DNA from: Bog-756 sp963824645
GTDB lineage: Bacteria; Actinomycetota; Acidimicrobiia; Acidimicrobiales; RAAP-2
Assembly (NCBI GenBank): GCA_963824645.1
Contig: CAWGQC010000004.1
Coordinates: forward strand, 1 to 64,000
Reading direction: 5' to 3'
Length of the DNA stretch: 64,000 nucleotides
This document shows, piece after piece, positions 26,404 to 35,699 of the stretch (positions within the stretch are counted from its first letter, which is position 1; each line of letters starts with the position of its first letter). The position numbers and the translations under genes were made by a program. The notes under the pieces are model-generated. The model searched no databases. It had not been told where the DNA came from and saw nothing but the letters and a program-made list of their open reading frames with translations.

Positions 26404-27444
26404 ATGACGGCCGGCTGGTCCAGGGACGTGCCGGCTCCGGGCTCCCGTCGACACGCCCACAGCCGCCCGACCCGCCGGCGGCGGCTGCCCGTGGTGCTCA
26501 CGGTGTTGGGTTGGGCCATCGTGGTGGCTTTGGCCGTGGTGGCCGCCATGCGCGTCGTGGCCTGGGACAGCCTCGAGCCCTTCGCCCTCCTCAATACCGT
26601 CACGCTCTTCGTCTATCTGCCCGCCTGGATCGTCCTGGTGGCCGCCGCCCTCGGACGTCGGCTGATCCTGGCCGCCGTCGCCCTGCTGGTCGTGGTGGCC
26701 CAGGTCGTCTTCGTCTACCCCGAATTGACGGCGGCAGCGCCAGTGCCGGCGTGGACGTCCCGCGCTCCGCACATCGAGCTGCTCGACGCCAACGTCTACG
26801 ACCAGAACCCTTCGATGGCCGGCTACGTCGCCCAGATAGAGGAGGTCCATCCCCAGCTGGTGACCATGGAGGAGGCCACCCCACCCGACGTGGCCCAGCT
26901 CGAGCGGTCCGGGGCCCTGACCTCGTTGCCTTACCGGATCGCGCTAAAGCGGTACGACCCGAGCGCATTCTTCATCGCCTCCCGCTATCCGGTGGTGGGA
27001 GAAAACGTCGTCTACGACTACCTCCGGCCCCTCATCGTGCAGATCACCCTCGAGCTTCCGTCCGGATCCCAGCGGCTGTGGGTGGTCCACACCATCGCCC
27101 CTCTGCCCAGCTCTTTCTCCCAGTGGAAGGGACAACTGTCGACCATCGGCCGTCTGGTCCGGAACGGTGGTGCCTCCGGGTTGCTTGTCCTGGGCGACTT
27201 CAACGCCACCTGGGGGAACAAGGGATTTCGCGCCCTCCTCGATGCCGGGTTGACCGACGGCGCCGCGGCGCGGGGTGAACCGCTGGCCATGACCTGGTCG
27301 CAGACCAAGCCGCTCCTGCCACCGGTGGTCCGGATCGATCACGTTCTGACCGGAGGCGGGGTGGCGGTCACCGCCATCCGCACCGACGTCGGGCCGGGTA
27401 GTGACCACCGCGACCTGATCGCCACCGTCGCCTTCCACCGCTAG
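26404..27444 (+). CDS. Membrane-anchored endonuclease/exonuclease/phosphatase-family protein
   Basis: A 346-residue protein. After an Arg-rich cytoplasmic start, three hydrophobic segments (about 30-110) anchor it. The outer domain (about 120-345) is of the EEP type: LLDANVYDQN, VTMEEATP with the metal-binding Glu, WVVHTIAPLP, the GDFNATWGN motif, and the C-terminal RIDHVL and GSDHRDLIA with the catalytic Asp-His. Relatives cleave phosphodiester or phospholipid bonds outside the membrane; the actual substrate is unknown. Confidence 0.8.
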   Translation: MTAGWSRDVPAPGSRRHAHSRPTRRRRLPVVLTVLGWAIVVALAVVAAMRVVAWDSLEPFALLNTVTLFVYLPAWIVLVAAALGRRLILAAVALLVVVAQVVFVYPELTAAAPVPAWTSRAPHIELLDANVYDQNPSMAGYVAQIEEVHPQLVTMEEATPPDVAQLERSGALTSLPYRIALKRYDPSAFFIASRYPVVGENVVYDYLRPLIVQITLELPSGSQRLWVVHTIAPLPSSFSQWKGQLSTIGRLVRNGGASGLLVLGDFNATWGNKGFRALLDAGLTDGAAARGEPLAMTWSQTKPLLPPVVRIDHVLTGGGVAVTAIRTDVGPGSDHRDLIATVAFHR

Positions 27445-27472
27445 CGATTCACGGTCCTGACCAGGGCGATCA

Positions 27473-27502
27473 TTGCCGAAGGGAGTGGGCCAGCCCTACA
27501 AT
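27473..27502 (+). promoter_or_regulatory. Promoter TTGCCG-18-TACAAT
   Basis: TTGCCG (27473-27478) and TACAAT (27497-27502) are 18 bases apart, close to the housekeeping sigma consensus. Transcription would begin near 27509, leaving a leader of about 50 bases before ATG 27562. Confidence 0.5.
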
Positions 27503-27511
27503 GAAGCGCGG

Positions 27512-27545
27512 GGTACCGAGCGGTTCGGGGTACCGAGAGGTTCGG
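27512..27545 (+). repeat. 17-bp tandem repeat in 5' leader
   Basis: GGTACCGAGCGGTTCGG (27512-27528) is repeated at 27529-27545 with one change. It lies in the predicted untranslated leader of the DUF6159-like gene. Confidence 0.8.
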
Positions 27546-27561
27546 GAAACAGGGGGGCACG

Positions 27562-28710
27562 ATGAGCGACACATCCGAGGGGCCGGGCTGGTGGATGGCG
27601 TCGGACGGTCGATGGTACGCACCCGAACTGCACCCGGGTTACGTGCCACCGGCTCCCGTTCCGCCGCTCCCCGAGTACGGGTTTACGGCCACGCCCCCGA
27701 CACGGAAGTCGGATCCGGTGGGGCCGGACTCGTTGGCCAGTTGGGCCCCGTCGTTGGCGCCGCCGATGGATGTCCCTCCGGTGGATGCCCTCACCACCCC
27801 GCCCTGGGCCGGAGCCGAGGCCACCACCGGTCCTTCGATGACCTCTCCGATGAGCGGCGGGTCATCGGGGGGGAGGGTGGGCCGTGCCTTCCGCCTGGTC
27901 GGTATCGGCTTTGCCATGGTCAGGGACGAACCGGGCATGATGCTGGTCCCGGTGGTGGCATTTGCCTCCCAGGTGGTGGCCGTAGGCCTCGGCGCGCTGG
28001 TGGTGTGGCCGGGTCTGCGCACGGCCCGGGTGGCCGACGGCGGCACCGTCCACTTCTCGGGGGTCGACTGGCTGGTGGCGGTGCTGGTGGGGGTGGCCAT
28101 CATGTTCATTTCGGTGATGGCTCATGCCACCATCATCGCCCGGGTGATGGCCCGGTTCCACGGTCGGCGGATCTCCAACAGCCGGGCCTTGCGGGCCGCT
28201 CTGACCAAGACGCCCCCTCTGCTGGCCTGGGCTTTCATCAACTACGTGATCGTGAGCATCCTCCGGAACATCACCCACCGGGGCATCATCGGTTTGCTGG
28301 TCGGATCGCTGGTGCGAGCCGGATGGCTGGTGGCCAGCTTCTTCGTCGTTCCCGTCATCCTGTTCGAGGACAAGGGTGCGGTGGCGTCGATCAAGCGCTC
28401 AGTGCAGCTCTGCCGCGGTCGTTGGGGGGAGAACATCGTGGGCAACTCGGCGCTAGCCGTCGTCGGCGTCGTCGCCGTGGTGGCCGACATCATCGTGGCC
28501 ACCGTGATCGGAGTGGCCTTCGCCCCACTCGGCATTGTGGTTGGCGTGCTGGGCGTGGCCGCCATCGTGGTGGTGGTGACGGTGGCGTCGGCCGCCTTCA
28601 ACGCCGCCCTTTACTGGTTCGCCGTCACCGGTCAGTGCCCCGGGCGGTACTCACTCGATGACCTGCAGTCCGCCTACCGTCGGCGACCCGCCCGGGCCGG
28701 GGCCATCTGA
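27562..28710 (+). CDS. DUF6159-like membrane protein with N-terminal DUF2510-like segment
   Basis: A 382-residue protein. The start GPGWWMASDGRWYAPELHP is a DUF2510-like tryptophan motif common in actinobacterial membrane proteins. After a Pro-rich linker (to about 95), six hydrophobic segments follow: FRLVGIGFAMVRDEPGMMLVPVV and, later, the conserved VPVILFEDKGAVASIKRSVQL pattern of the DUF6159 family. The function is unknown; envelope or transport support is a guess. Its 3' end faces the GGDEF-like gene across a hairpin. Confidence 0.75.
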   Translation: MSDTSEGPGWWMASDGRWYAPELHPGYVPPAPVPPLPEYGFTATPPTRKSDPVGPDSLASWAPSLAPPMDVPPVDALTTPPWAGAEATTGPSMTSPMSGGSSGGRVGRAFRLVGIGFAMVRDEPGMMLVPVVAFASQVVAVGLGALVVWPGLRTARVADGGTVHFSGVDWLVAVLVGVAIMFISVMAHATIIARVMARFHGRRISNSRALRAALTKTPPLLAWAFINYVIVSILRNITHRGIIGLLVGSLVRAGWLVASFFVVPVILFEDKGAVASIKRSVQLCRGRWGENIVGNSALAVVGVVAVVADIIVATVIGVAFAPLGIVVGVLGVAAIVVVVTVASAAFNAALYWFAVTGQCPGRYSLDDLQSAYRRRPARAGAI

Positions 28711-28719
28711 TCCCGAACC

Positions 28720-28739
28720 CGGCCGGCGTCAGCCGGCCG
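28720..28739. terminator. Bidirectional terminator hairpin
   Basis: CGGCCGGC (28720-28727) pairs with GCCGGCCG (28732-28739) around a GTCA loop. It sits between the convergent DUF6159-like and GGDEF-like genes and overlaps the latter's stop codon. Confidence 0.5.
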
Positions 28740-29298
28740 TGGTCGGGTCGGCCTTGGCGCCCATCCATTCGGCGAACAACTCCGTCCTGTCGCCTCCGGC
28801 GCGCCGGGCCACGTACATGGCGATGTCGGCCTTGATCAAGAGCTGTTCGGCCGAGGAGCGGGCCTGGTGGAAGGCCACACCCACGCTGGCCGTGACCGGC
28901 CTGTCCTCAAAAAGGTGGACATCGGACCACCGGACCACGGTCAGGATCTGATCGGCCAACCCGAGGGCCTCGTCGACGCCGCCGACGCCTTCGGCCAACA
29001 CCAGGAACTCCTCGCTGCCCAGGCTGGCGGGCACGTAGCTGTGGTGCAGGAAGGCCACCAGGCGGCTGGCGGTAACGATGTTGACTTCCTGCCGGATCTC
29101 CCAGGAGTCGGCGCCGGCCGTGGGGAAGAAGGGATCGAGGGCCATGGCCAGGAGGGCGATCTCCCCGCCCAGTCCGTCAGCTCGACCGATCGCCCGTTGG
29201 AGGTGTTCCAAAAAGGAGGGGCGGTCGAGCAGCCGAGGCATGTGTCGGACGGGGTCCGCCTCGGGCCGCAGCGGGGACGGGAAGGCGATAACCGACAT
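28729..29298 (-). CDS. GGDEF-domain protein with degenerate active site
   Basis: A 189-residue protein made of little more than one GGDEF domain: DRPSFLEHLQRAIGRA, SRLVAFLHHSYVPASLGSEEFLVLAEGV, and the closing PVTASVGVAFHQARSSAEQLLIKADIAMYVARRAGGDR. The signature is GSEEF where active diguanylate cyclases have GGDEF or GGEEF. The second glycine contacts GTP, so cyclase activity is doubtful and a c-di-GMP or GTP-sensing role is possible. No sensor domain or membrane segment is attached. Confidence 0.75.
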   Translation of the reverse strand: MSVIAFPSPLRPEADPVRHMPRLLDRPSFLEHLQRAIGRADGLGGEIALLAMALDPFFPTAGADSWEIRQEVNIVTASRLVAFLHHSYVPASLGSEEFLVLAEGVGGVDEALGLADQILTVVRWSDVHLFEDRPVTASVGVAFHQARSSAEQLLIKADIAMYVARRAGGDRTELFAEWMGAKADPTTAG

Positions 29299-29497
29299 GT
29301 AGCGATCATCGACGGGCTGGTCGTGCGCCTTGAGCCCCAGTGCCGGCCGGTTCCACCGAAAAGCCCCAGGCTGGGGCCCATCCCCACCCGAATGTCACGA
29401 CGGTGACGTTGGCTGTGTCGGCTGTTTGACAGAAGCGGATGGGGGGCACGGTTCAAGATGGTGGTGTCTGCCAGACACCGATCCCTGCGAGGTTTCC

Positions 29498-29581
29498 ATG
29501 CAAGACCATTGTCAGCCGGCCGAGGACCGACGGCCCGCTGTGCCTGCTGTCAACGCCTCATCCCCCTCCCCTCTCCGGTGA
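29498..29581 (+). CDS. 27-codon upstream mini-ORF coupled to the DUF885 gene
   Basis: ATG 29498 follows GCGAGG by about 5 bases. The frame (starts MQDHCQPAEDRRPAV, ends SSPSPLR) stops at TGA 29579-29581, overlapping GTG 29578 of the DUF885 gene by GTGA. The DUF885 gene has no ribosome-binding site of its own, so coupling is plausible. Confidence 0.35.
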   Translation: MQDHCQPAEDRRPAVPAVNASSPSPLR

Positions 29582-31263
29582 CCCTGTCCATTGAATCGTT
29601 CGAGCAGGTAGACCCCTTCGAACAGGCGGTCGACGAGCTCATCGCCCGCGAAATGGATGACTCGCCCCGGACGGCCACCGCCCTCGGGTACGACGGCTAC
29701 GACCACCTGCTCGATGACCTGTCGGCTGTCGGGTTCGAACGGAGGCGCAAGGAGGACAGCGCCTGGCTGGACACCTTCCGCTCCTTTGACACCGGCGCCC
29801 TCACCTTCGAGCAGGACATCGACCGTTCCCTGGTCATCGCCCAGCTCGAGGAACGGGAGGCGCTGGCGGGTTGGGAGGGGTGGCGTCGCTCGCCCGAGGC
29901 CTATCTCGAGACCGGCATCACCGAAATGTTCCTGATGGGCCTGCACAGCGAGGACGAATTGACCAAAGCGGCCAGCGCCCGCCTGCGGGGGATCGGCGCT
30001 CTGCTCGCTGATGCCCGCCGGAACCTGGATCCGTCCCTGGCCGACCGCCGGGTCATCGAGCGCAGTCTGGCCGAATGCCGGGCCAACATCGGGTTCGCCC
30101 GCAACGGCGTCGTCCTCCTGGCCGGGCAACCGGCCAATCAGGAACGGTTGGCGGCCGCCGGCGAGGTGGCGGCTGGTGCCTATGAGGAACTGGGTCGGTT
30201 CCTCGAAGAGTTGGCCCCCGCCTGTACCGGCAGCTTCGTCTTCGGGGCGGACAATTACGACGCCGTCCTCCAGAAGGGGGAGCTCTTGGACACCGACGTC
30301 AGCGCTCTTCGCCGCCAGGGATGGGAGGAGTACGGCCGGGTGGCCGAGGAGATGGCCCGGGTGGCATCGGCTCTGACCGGGGGGTCGGACGACTGGGTGA
30401 CCACCGTCCGCCGACTGCAAAAGGTGCACGCCACCTCGATCGACGAGATGCGGGCCGACTACGAGACCAGCTGCCTGAAGGCCCGCCGGTTCCTGTCGGA
30501 CCGGGGTCTGGTGTCCAATCCCCCCGGCGAGCGCTGTCGGGTGATTCCGGCCCCTCCCGCCGTGCGGGCCGTGCTGGCGGTGGCCTGCTACATCGCCCCG
30601 CCCATGTTCAAGCCGTCGCGGGAGGGATTCTTCTTCGTTCCCTACCCGGTTCACCCCGAGGACGTCGACGAGGTGGCCGGTCTGCTCGAGAGCAATGCCA
30701 CCTACTCGATCCCAGCCACCGCCGTCCACGAGGCCTACCCCGGACACCATTGGCATCTCATGACCATGAAGTCGGCTCGCAAGGTGCGCCGCGTCTTCAA
30801 CTCGACCTACTTCGTCGAAGGGTGGGCTCTCTACACCGAAGGCATGATGCGGGATGCCGGCTTCTTCTCCCTCGAGGAGGAGTTGGGCCAGCTCGAGGCC
30901 CGCTTGTTCCGTGCCGCCCGGATCGTGGTGGACACATCTCTTCATACCGGGGAGATGACTGTCCCCCAAGCGGTCGAGTTCATGCACGACAAGGCGCTGC
31001 TTCCGCTGTCCACGGCCCAGGCCGAGGTGGCCCGCTACTGTGCGTGGCCCACCCAGGCTTCCTCCTACCTCACCGGGGCCATGCGGATCGAACAGGCCAG
31101 GGACGACTGGGTGGCCGACGGCGGTTCCCTGCGCCACTTTCATGACCTGATGGCCGACTCGGGGGCCATGCCCGTGTCGCTGGCCCTCCGAGCCGTCGGA
31201 CATCCGTCCTCACCGCCGGTACCATCGGCTCCAGCCGACCACGGAGCACATCGTGTGACCTGA
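29578..31263 (+). CDS. DUF885-family metallopeptidase-like protein
   Basis: A 561-residue all-helical protein. The family's zinc site is visible as TAVHEAYPGHHWHL (HExxxGHH-type), with a downstream Glu in FVEGWALYTEGMM, the usual third-ligand region. Family members are cytoplasmic or secreted dipeptidase-like enzymes; no signal peptide is seen here. GTG 29578 begins at the conserved VTLSIESFEQVDPFEQAVDEL region and overlaps the mini-ORF stop. The longer frame from 29458 adds an unlikely Cys/Arg-rich stretch. Confidence 0.8.
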   Translation: MTLSIESFEQVDPFEQAVDELIAREMDDSPRTATALGYDGYDHLLDDLSAVGFERRRKEDSAWLDTFRSFDTGALTFEQDIDRSLVIAQLEEREALAGWEGWRRSPEAYLETGITEMFLMGLHSEDELTKAASARLRGIGALLADARRNLDPSLADRRVIERSLAECRANIGFARNGVVLLAGQPANQERLAAAGEVAAGAYEELGRFLEELAPACTGSFVFGADNYDAVLQKGELLDTDVSALRRQGWEEYGRVAEEMARVASALTGGSDDWVTTVRRLQKVHATSIDEMRADYETSCLKARRFLSDRGLVSNPPGERCRVIPAPPAVRAVLAVACYIAPPMFKPSREGFFFVPYPVHPEDVDEVAGLLESNATYSIPATAVHEAYPGHHWHLMTMKSARKVRRVFNSTYFVEGWALYTEGMMRDAGFFSLEEELGQLEARLFRAARIVVDTSLHTGEMTVPQAVEFMHDKALLPLSTAQAEVARYCAWPTQASSYLTGAMRIEQARDDWVADGGSLRHFHDLMADSGAMPVSLALRAVGHPSSPPVPSAPADHGAHRVT

Positions 31264-31314
31264 GGTCGTGAGGAGATGCCATGACCGAAGCTAAGGACAG
31301 ATTGCCGTCGGTCC

Positions 31315-32607
31315 GTGCCGTCGGCGGTGCCCCGCACTTTGTGGTCATCTGACCGGCGGGCCGGCCAGGGCATCGGTTCGGCTGGTCACCTCCGCACGTC
31401 GGGCCGCCATCGGCGATGGGCGGCGCCGTTGGTGGCAGCCACGGTGGCCGTCATCCTGGCCGGCTGTTCGCTGTTCGCCACCCCGAACCCAGCCCCGGTG
31501 ACTGATCCGGCATCGCTGGCGCCGGCCGGACCGGTGGGCTACGTGGTCTGTCCCGACGCCGTCACCCCTGTCGAACTGGACACCCACACCGCTGAGGCGC
31601 AGATCCCCCTACCCATCCGGGGGACACCGGTCATCGGCAATTTCGCCATTGCCACCTCGGCCGATGGGAGGTGGGCCTACGTGGTGACCAGCGACGGTGT
31701 GGAGCCGATGGCCGCCGGTGGCTCCACACCCGTCGAGGCCGGCACTTCCGGTACGACCGTCACCACCACCACCACCACGGCCCCGCCATCGGGAGTCGCT
31801 GTCCAGAACGTCGTCATCCCCATAAACCTGGTCACCCAGAAAGCGGAGGCGCCGATCAGGATCCCCGGCCAGGGGGGCACCCACGCCGTCGTCGTCCTGC
31901 CCGGCGGTCGGATCGTGCTGGCCGCTAGCGGCAGCACGATCGTTCCCGTCGACGTCACCACCGACAAGGTCGGGACGCCCCTCGACCTCGGACCGGGGCA
32001 CACCATTTTCGGCATGGCCCTCGATCCCACCGACCCCACCCTCTACGCCCTGGTGGCCGGAGGGGTGTTTCCGGTGGACACGGCCAATGCCACCGCCGGG
32101 GTCGAGATAGCCACCGGGCTGTCCGTGTCCTCGGTCTACTCACCGCACGGGATCGCTGTCACTTCTGACGGTAAGACGGTCTATGTGGTGGGCCAGGGGG
32201 GAACCGACTTCGGGGGCCGGGTCCTCCCCATCACGGCCGCCTCGGGCACCACCGGTGCCCCCACCGGCTTCGACCGGTTCGGTATCGCCGACCCGGCTGC
32301 GTTGGCCCTGTCCGCCGACGGTTCGCTGCTGTTGGTGGCCGATGCCGCCAACAACTGGATCAACCCGGTGCCCTTGGCCACGTTCGCCGATCCGCCGGCT
32401 CCGGTCCGTCTGCCCCAGAAGGCGGTCGGTGCGTCATCGGGGACGGGACACCCGACTGACATCGTCAGCGGACCGGGAGACGCCGGCGCCTTCGTGGTGG
32501 TCGGGTTCGACGCCGTCGTCCCGTTCCAACCGCCGTCGAACACCTTCGGCCGGCCCATTCCGGTGTGCTCGGGCGCCTCATCCATGACGGTGGCCCCGGC
32601 CCCCTGA
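31315..32607 (+). CDS. YVTN-type beta-propeller lipoprotein
   Basis: About 430 residues. A signal peptide ends in a lipobox (AVILAGC), followed by a Pro-rich linker. The mature protein has propeller-like repeats (VAVTSDGKTVYVVGQGG, ALALSADGSLLLVADAAN) like the protein at 1693, with a Thr-rich insertion (TTVTTTTTTAPP). It probably sits on the outer membrane face and has no visible catalytic site. The start is uncertain: GTG 31315 has no site, and a mini-ORF with a strong GAGGAG site (ATG 31281 to TGA 31352) overlaps the beginning. Confidence 0.7.
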   Translation: MPSAVPRTLWSSDRRAGQGIGSAGHLRTSGRHRRWAAPLVAATVAVILAGCSLFATPNPAPVTDPASLAPAGPVGYVVCPDAVTPVELDTHTAEAQIPLPIRGTPVIGNFAIATSADGRWAYVVTSDGVEPMAAGGSTPVEAGTSGTTVTTTTTTAPPSGVAVQNVVIPINLVTQKAEAPIRIPGQGGTHAVVVLPGGRIVLAASGSTIVPVDVTTDKVGTPLDLGPGHTIFGMALDPTDPTLYALVAGGVFPVDTANATAGVEIATGLSVSSVYSPHGIAVTSDGKTVYVVGQGGTDFGGRVLPITAASGTTGAPTGFDRFGIADPAALALSADGSLLLVADAANNWINPVPLATFADPPAPVRLPQKAVGASSGTGHPTDIVSGPGDAGAFVVVGFDAVVPFQPPSNTFGRPIPVCSGASSMTVAPAP

Positions 32608-32631
32608 CCTCCGGACCGCCGGACCGGTCAG
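32604..32631. terminator. Bidirectional terminator hairpin
   Basis: CTGACC (32604-32609) pairs with GGTCAG (32626-32631) and the inner TCCGG (32610-32614) with CCGGA (32619-32623). The stop codons of both convergent genes lie inside the structure. Confidence 0.5.
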
Positions 32632-34166
32632 CAGGGATAGCGGACGGCCTCGATCCCCGAGGCCTCGACGGCGGCCGCGGCCTCTTCCGACCAGAATTTG
32701 GCCGGCGGCTCGCCCGCCGCGGCCAGCAGTTCGTCCAGGGCGGCGGGGATGGCGGCGGCCAGGTTCCAGAGTCGGGGAATCGACTCGGGGCAGGCCAGGA
32801 TCCCCCAGTTGAGAACCCCCCGATGACTCATCACGGTGATGTTCACCCCCATGCCGTCCATCACCGGACCCAGTGGGAACCCGGCCACCAATTCGGCCCC
32901 GGCCAGGTAGAGGGGGAAGTCAGGACCGGGGACGTTGGAGATGACCAGGTTGGCAATGGGTCGGTGCCGGTCGGCCAGGCGCATCCGGGTGTAGAGACGG
33001 GCGGAGACGGCGAACACGTTGGGCGTGGCGTGTTCGGCCCAGTTGAGCAGCATGTCCGCACCCAGGGCGTTGTGCTCCTCTTTGGCCCCTTTGGTCCCCA
33101 GGTGGATGGTGCGCAGACGATCGAGCGGATCGTGTTGCTGGCAGGGCAGCTGGACGAAGAGAGTCGACACCTGGTTGGAGCCGCCGGGTGCGTCCGTGTC
33201 CGGGCGCACCGAAACCGGTACCACCGCCACCAGCGGCTTGTCGGGGAGCTCGTCGCCTTCGATGAGGAACGAACGCAGGGCGCCGGTGCACACCGCCAGT
33301 ATCACGTCGTTCACGGTGGCGCCGGTGGCGTTCTTGACCCGTTTGACGTCGTCGAGGCCGATGGCGGTCAGGGCCACGCTACGCCGCCGGGTCACCGCCA
33401 CGTTGAACGAGGTGCGGGGGGCGGTGAGCGGGAGAGCAGCCTTCCCCGCCGATTTGGCCGGAGTGGTGGCCGGTACTTCATGGGGATCCAGCCGGTTGCG
33501 GGTCCCGATCCGGACCCGTCGGACGTTGAGCACCCGGTGACCGGTACGCACCACGTCCTGGGCTATCTCGAGGGGCCGGAGGGTCCGGGCCGCGGCGGCC
33601 TGACTCATCAGCTCCAGGCTGGACGGGATGTGGTCGTCCACCGGAGCCGGCGGGGCCATGTCGTCAGCGGGGGGCACCAGAGGCGGCGCCGGCTCCAGGT
33701 CGAAGAGGATGGAGAGCAGGGCGGCGCCGGACACCCCGTCCACCGTGGAATGGTGCATCTTGGCGATGATGGCGATCCGCTGCTCGGCCAGGCCCTCGAC
33801 GATCCACATCTCCCACAGGGGCTTGGACCGGTCGAGCTGGTGGCCGGCGATGTCGCCGGCCAGGTCGGCCAACTGGCGCAGTCCGCCCGGCTGGGGGACG
33901 GCGGCCCGGCGCACGTGATAATCGATGTCGAAGTCGGGGTCGTCGACCCACACCGGGTGGCCCAGACGCAGCGGAACCTCTACCAGCCGGCGCCGGAACA
34001 CCGGGGCGCAGGGGATTCGCGCCGCTATGGCCGCCTTCATGCGGTCGAAGGTGTAGCCCCCGGGCACGGTGGACGGGTCGAGCACCAGGGTGAGGGCCAC
34101 CTGCATGTGGAGGGTCGGGGTCTCGAGGTAGAGGAAGCTTGCGTCCAGTCCACTCAGTCGTTCCAT
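32628..34166 (-). CDS. Wax ester synthase / diacylglycerol acyltransferase
   Basis: A 512-residue WS/DGAT enzyme that makes storage triacylglycerol or wax esters from acyl-CoA. The catalytic motif HHSTVDG sits at residues 138-144 (HHxxxDG). The start MERLSGLDASFLYLETP and the PLWEMWIVEGL segment are standard, and the C-terminal SNVPGPDFPLYLAGAEL belongs to the second half-domain. ATG 34166 is preferred, with a GGGACGGG site. It diverges from an esterase gene, which suggests a neutral-lipid storage and turnover pair. Confidence 0.92.
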   Translation of the reverse strand: MERLSGLDASFLYLETPTLHMQVALTLVLDPSTVPGGYTFDRMKAAIAARIPCAPVFRRRLVEVPLRLGHPVWVDDPDFDIDYHVRRAAVPQPGGLRQLADLAGDIAGHQLDRSKPLWEMWIVEGLAEQRIAIIAKMHHSTVDGVSGAALLSILFDLEPAPPLVPPADDMAPPAPVDDHIPSSLELMSQAAAARTLRPLEIAQDVVRTGHRVLNVRRVRIGTRNRLDPHEVPATTPAKSAGKAALPLTAPRTSFNVAVTRRRSVALTAIGLDDVKRVKNATGATVNDVILAVCTGALRSFLIEGDELPDKPLVAVVPVSVRPDTDAPGGSNQVSTLFVQLPCQQHDPLDRLRTIHLGTKGAKEEHNALGADMLLNWAEHATPNVFAVSARLYTRMRLADRHRPIANLVISNVPGPDFPLYLAGAELVAGFPLGPVMDGMGVNITVMSHRGVLNWGILACPESIPRLWNLAAAIPAALDELLAAAGEPPAKFWSEEAAAAVEASGIEAVRYPC

Positions 34167-34243
34167 TCCCGTCCCTCCCGTAGCGCTGGCGTGGACCGGT
34201 CCGTCCACCCCGGTCCTTATGGCTTCACATCCTGGGCCAGACC

Positions 34244-35566
34244 GTGTTTGATGGGGGGATGGCCTGGGTGTCCTTGGTTGTCAGCATGGTCTTTGCCGTG
34301 CTCGTGGTCAACGCGTTCTTTCCGATCCGGCGGGATCCCTTCACCGTGGTCAGTTTCTCGCTGGGCTGGATCCCGAGCGAGTTGCCCGTCCAGTTGGGCG
34401 CCGTACTGGCCGCCACCACCGTGGCCCTGGATGTGAGCGGGGCCCTCCAGGCCTGGCCCGGCTGGCTGGGTCTGGTGGTGGCTGTGGTGGCCTGTGCCGG
34501 GTTCGTCCGGCTCACCGTCCTGGCCCATGAGGCCGGGGCCCGGGTGGAGGCCGCCCTCCGGGAGGCCACCGGCGGTCCGGTGAGGGCGGAGGGGATCGAA
34601 GATCGGGCGGTGTGGAACAAATGGTGGCGGCTGTCGATCGGGGTACCCCTCCGGTGGCGGGGTATCCGGAGGGTCCGCAATGTCGACTACTGGGGCGACG
34701 GGAACTACCGGCACAAGCTGGACATCCTGAGTCGGCGATCGGTACCGCCCCAGGGGGCGCCGGTTCTGGTCTACATCCACGGCGGCGCCTGGGTCATGGG
34801 GGACAAGCGCGAGCAGGGCATCCCCATGATGCACGAGCTGGCCCGGCGGGGGTGGGTGTGCGTGGCCATCAATTACCGGCTCAGTCCCCGGGCCACCTGG
34901 CCCATGCACATCGTCGACTGCAAGCGGGCCGTGGGCTGGGTCCGGGAGCACATCGCCGAACACGGCGGCGATCCGGGATTCATCGCCGTGTCCGGCGGGT
35001 CGGCCGGCGGCCACCTGTCCTCCCTTCTGGCCCTGACCCCCGACCAGCCCCAGTGGCAGCCCGGCTTCGAGGACGTGGACACCTCGGTCGACGCCTGCCT
35101 GCCCTTCTACGGCGTCTACGACATGACGGGGGCCACGACCCTGTCCGGTGCCTACGGGCCCGGGCTGGCCAACCTGCTCGAGCGGCGGGTCATGAAGACG
35201 GCCATGGCCGACAACCCCACCCTGTTCGCCGAGGCTTCGCCCGACCACCGGGTGACGGCGGCGGCACCGCCCATGTACGTCGTCCACGGTGTCAACGACA
35301 CCCTGGTCCCGGTGGCGGTGGCCCGTCACTTCGTGGACCAATTGCGCCGGTTGTCCTCCGCCCCCGTGGCCTACGTCGAATTGCCCGGGGCCCAGCACGC
35401 CTTCGACGTCATGGCCTCCATCCGCTGCCGGCACACCACCCTGGGAGCGGTCCGCTTCCTCGAGGCCATGCGGGCGGCCCACCGGCCACCGGCCGCGGCC
35501 GCCCCCGGGGCCGACAGGACCGGCGGGACGACCGCCGTTCCGGTCACCGTCCCGCCTCCGAGCTGA
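34244..35566 (+). CDS. Membrane-anchored alpha/beta hydrolase (HSL-type esterase/lipase)
   Basis: A 440-residue protein with about three N-terminal hydrophobic segments (1-95) and a hydrolase domain: the oxyanion motif YIHGGAWVMGDK, nucleophile elbow SGGSAGGHLS, then the acid region VHGVNDTLVPV and the catalytic His in PGAQHAFDVM. This is the hormone-sensitive-lipase-like family, often near WS/DGAT genes in mycobacteria and relatives. It probably hydrolyses lipid or xenobiotic esters at the membrane. The C-terminus is Pro/Ala-rich. Confidence 0.85.
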   Translation: MFDGGMAWVSLVVSMVFAVLVVNAFFPIRRDPFTVVSFSLGWIPSELPVQLGAVLAATTVALDVSGALQAWPGWLGLVVAVVACAGFVRLTVLAHEAGARVEAALREATGGPVRAEGIEDRAVWNKWWRLSIGVPLRWRGIRRVRNVDYWGDGNYRHKLDILSRRSVPPQGAPVLVYIHGGAWVMGDKREQGIPMMHELARRGWVCVAINYRLSPRATWPMHIVDCKRAVGWVREHIAEHGGDPGFIAVSGGSAGGHLSSLLALTPDQPQWQPGFEDVDTSVDACLPFYGVYDMTGATTLSGAYGPGLANLLERRVMKTAMADNPTLFAEASPDHRVTAAAPPMYVVHGVNDTLVPVAVARHFVDQLRRLSSAPVAYVELPGAQHAFDVMASIRCRHTTLGAVRFLEAMRAAHRPPAAAAPGADRTGGTTAVPVTVPPPS

Positions 35567-35699
35567 CCCGAGGGCGGGCGTCGGAGCCCGCCATGCTGGA
35601 CACGTGGGCGAGTTTCTGACGTAGAGTCACCTACCACTAGCCGCTGAGAATCCGGCAGGCCATCGGTGCCGTCGTCAGCTCTGAGATCAAGGGGGAGCC

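Noticed and set aside
27501..28661. 386-codon plus-strand frame starting within the -10 box upstream of the DUF6159-like gene
   Set aside because: Gly/Arg/His-rich shadow in another frame of a clear membrane protein.
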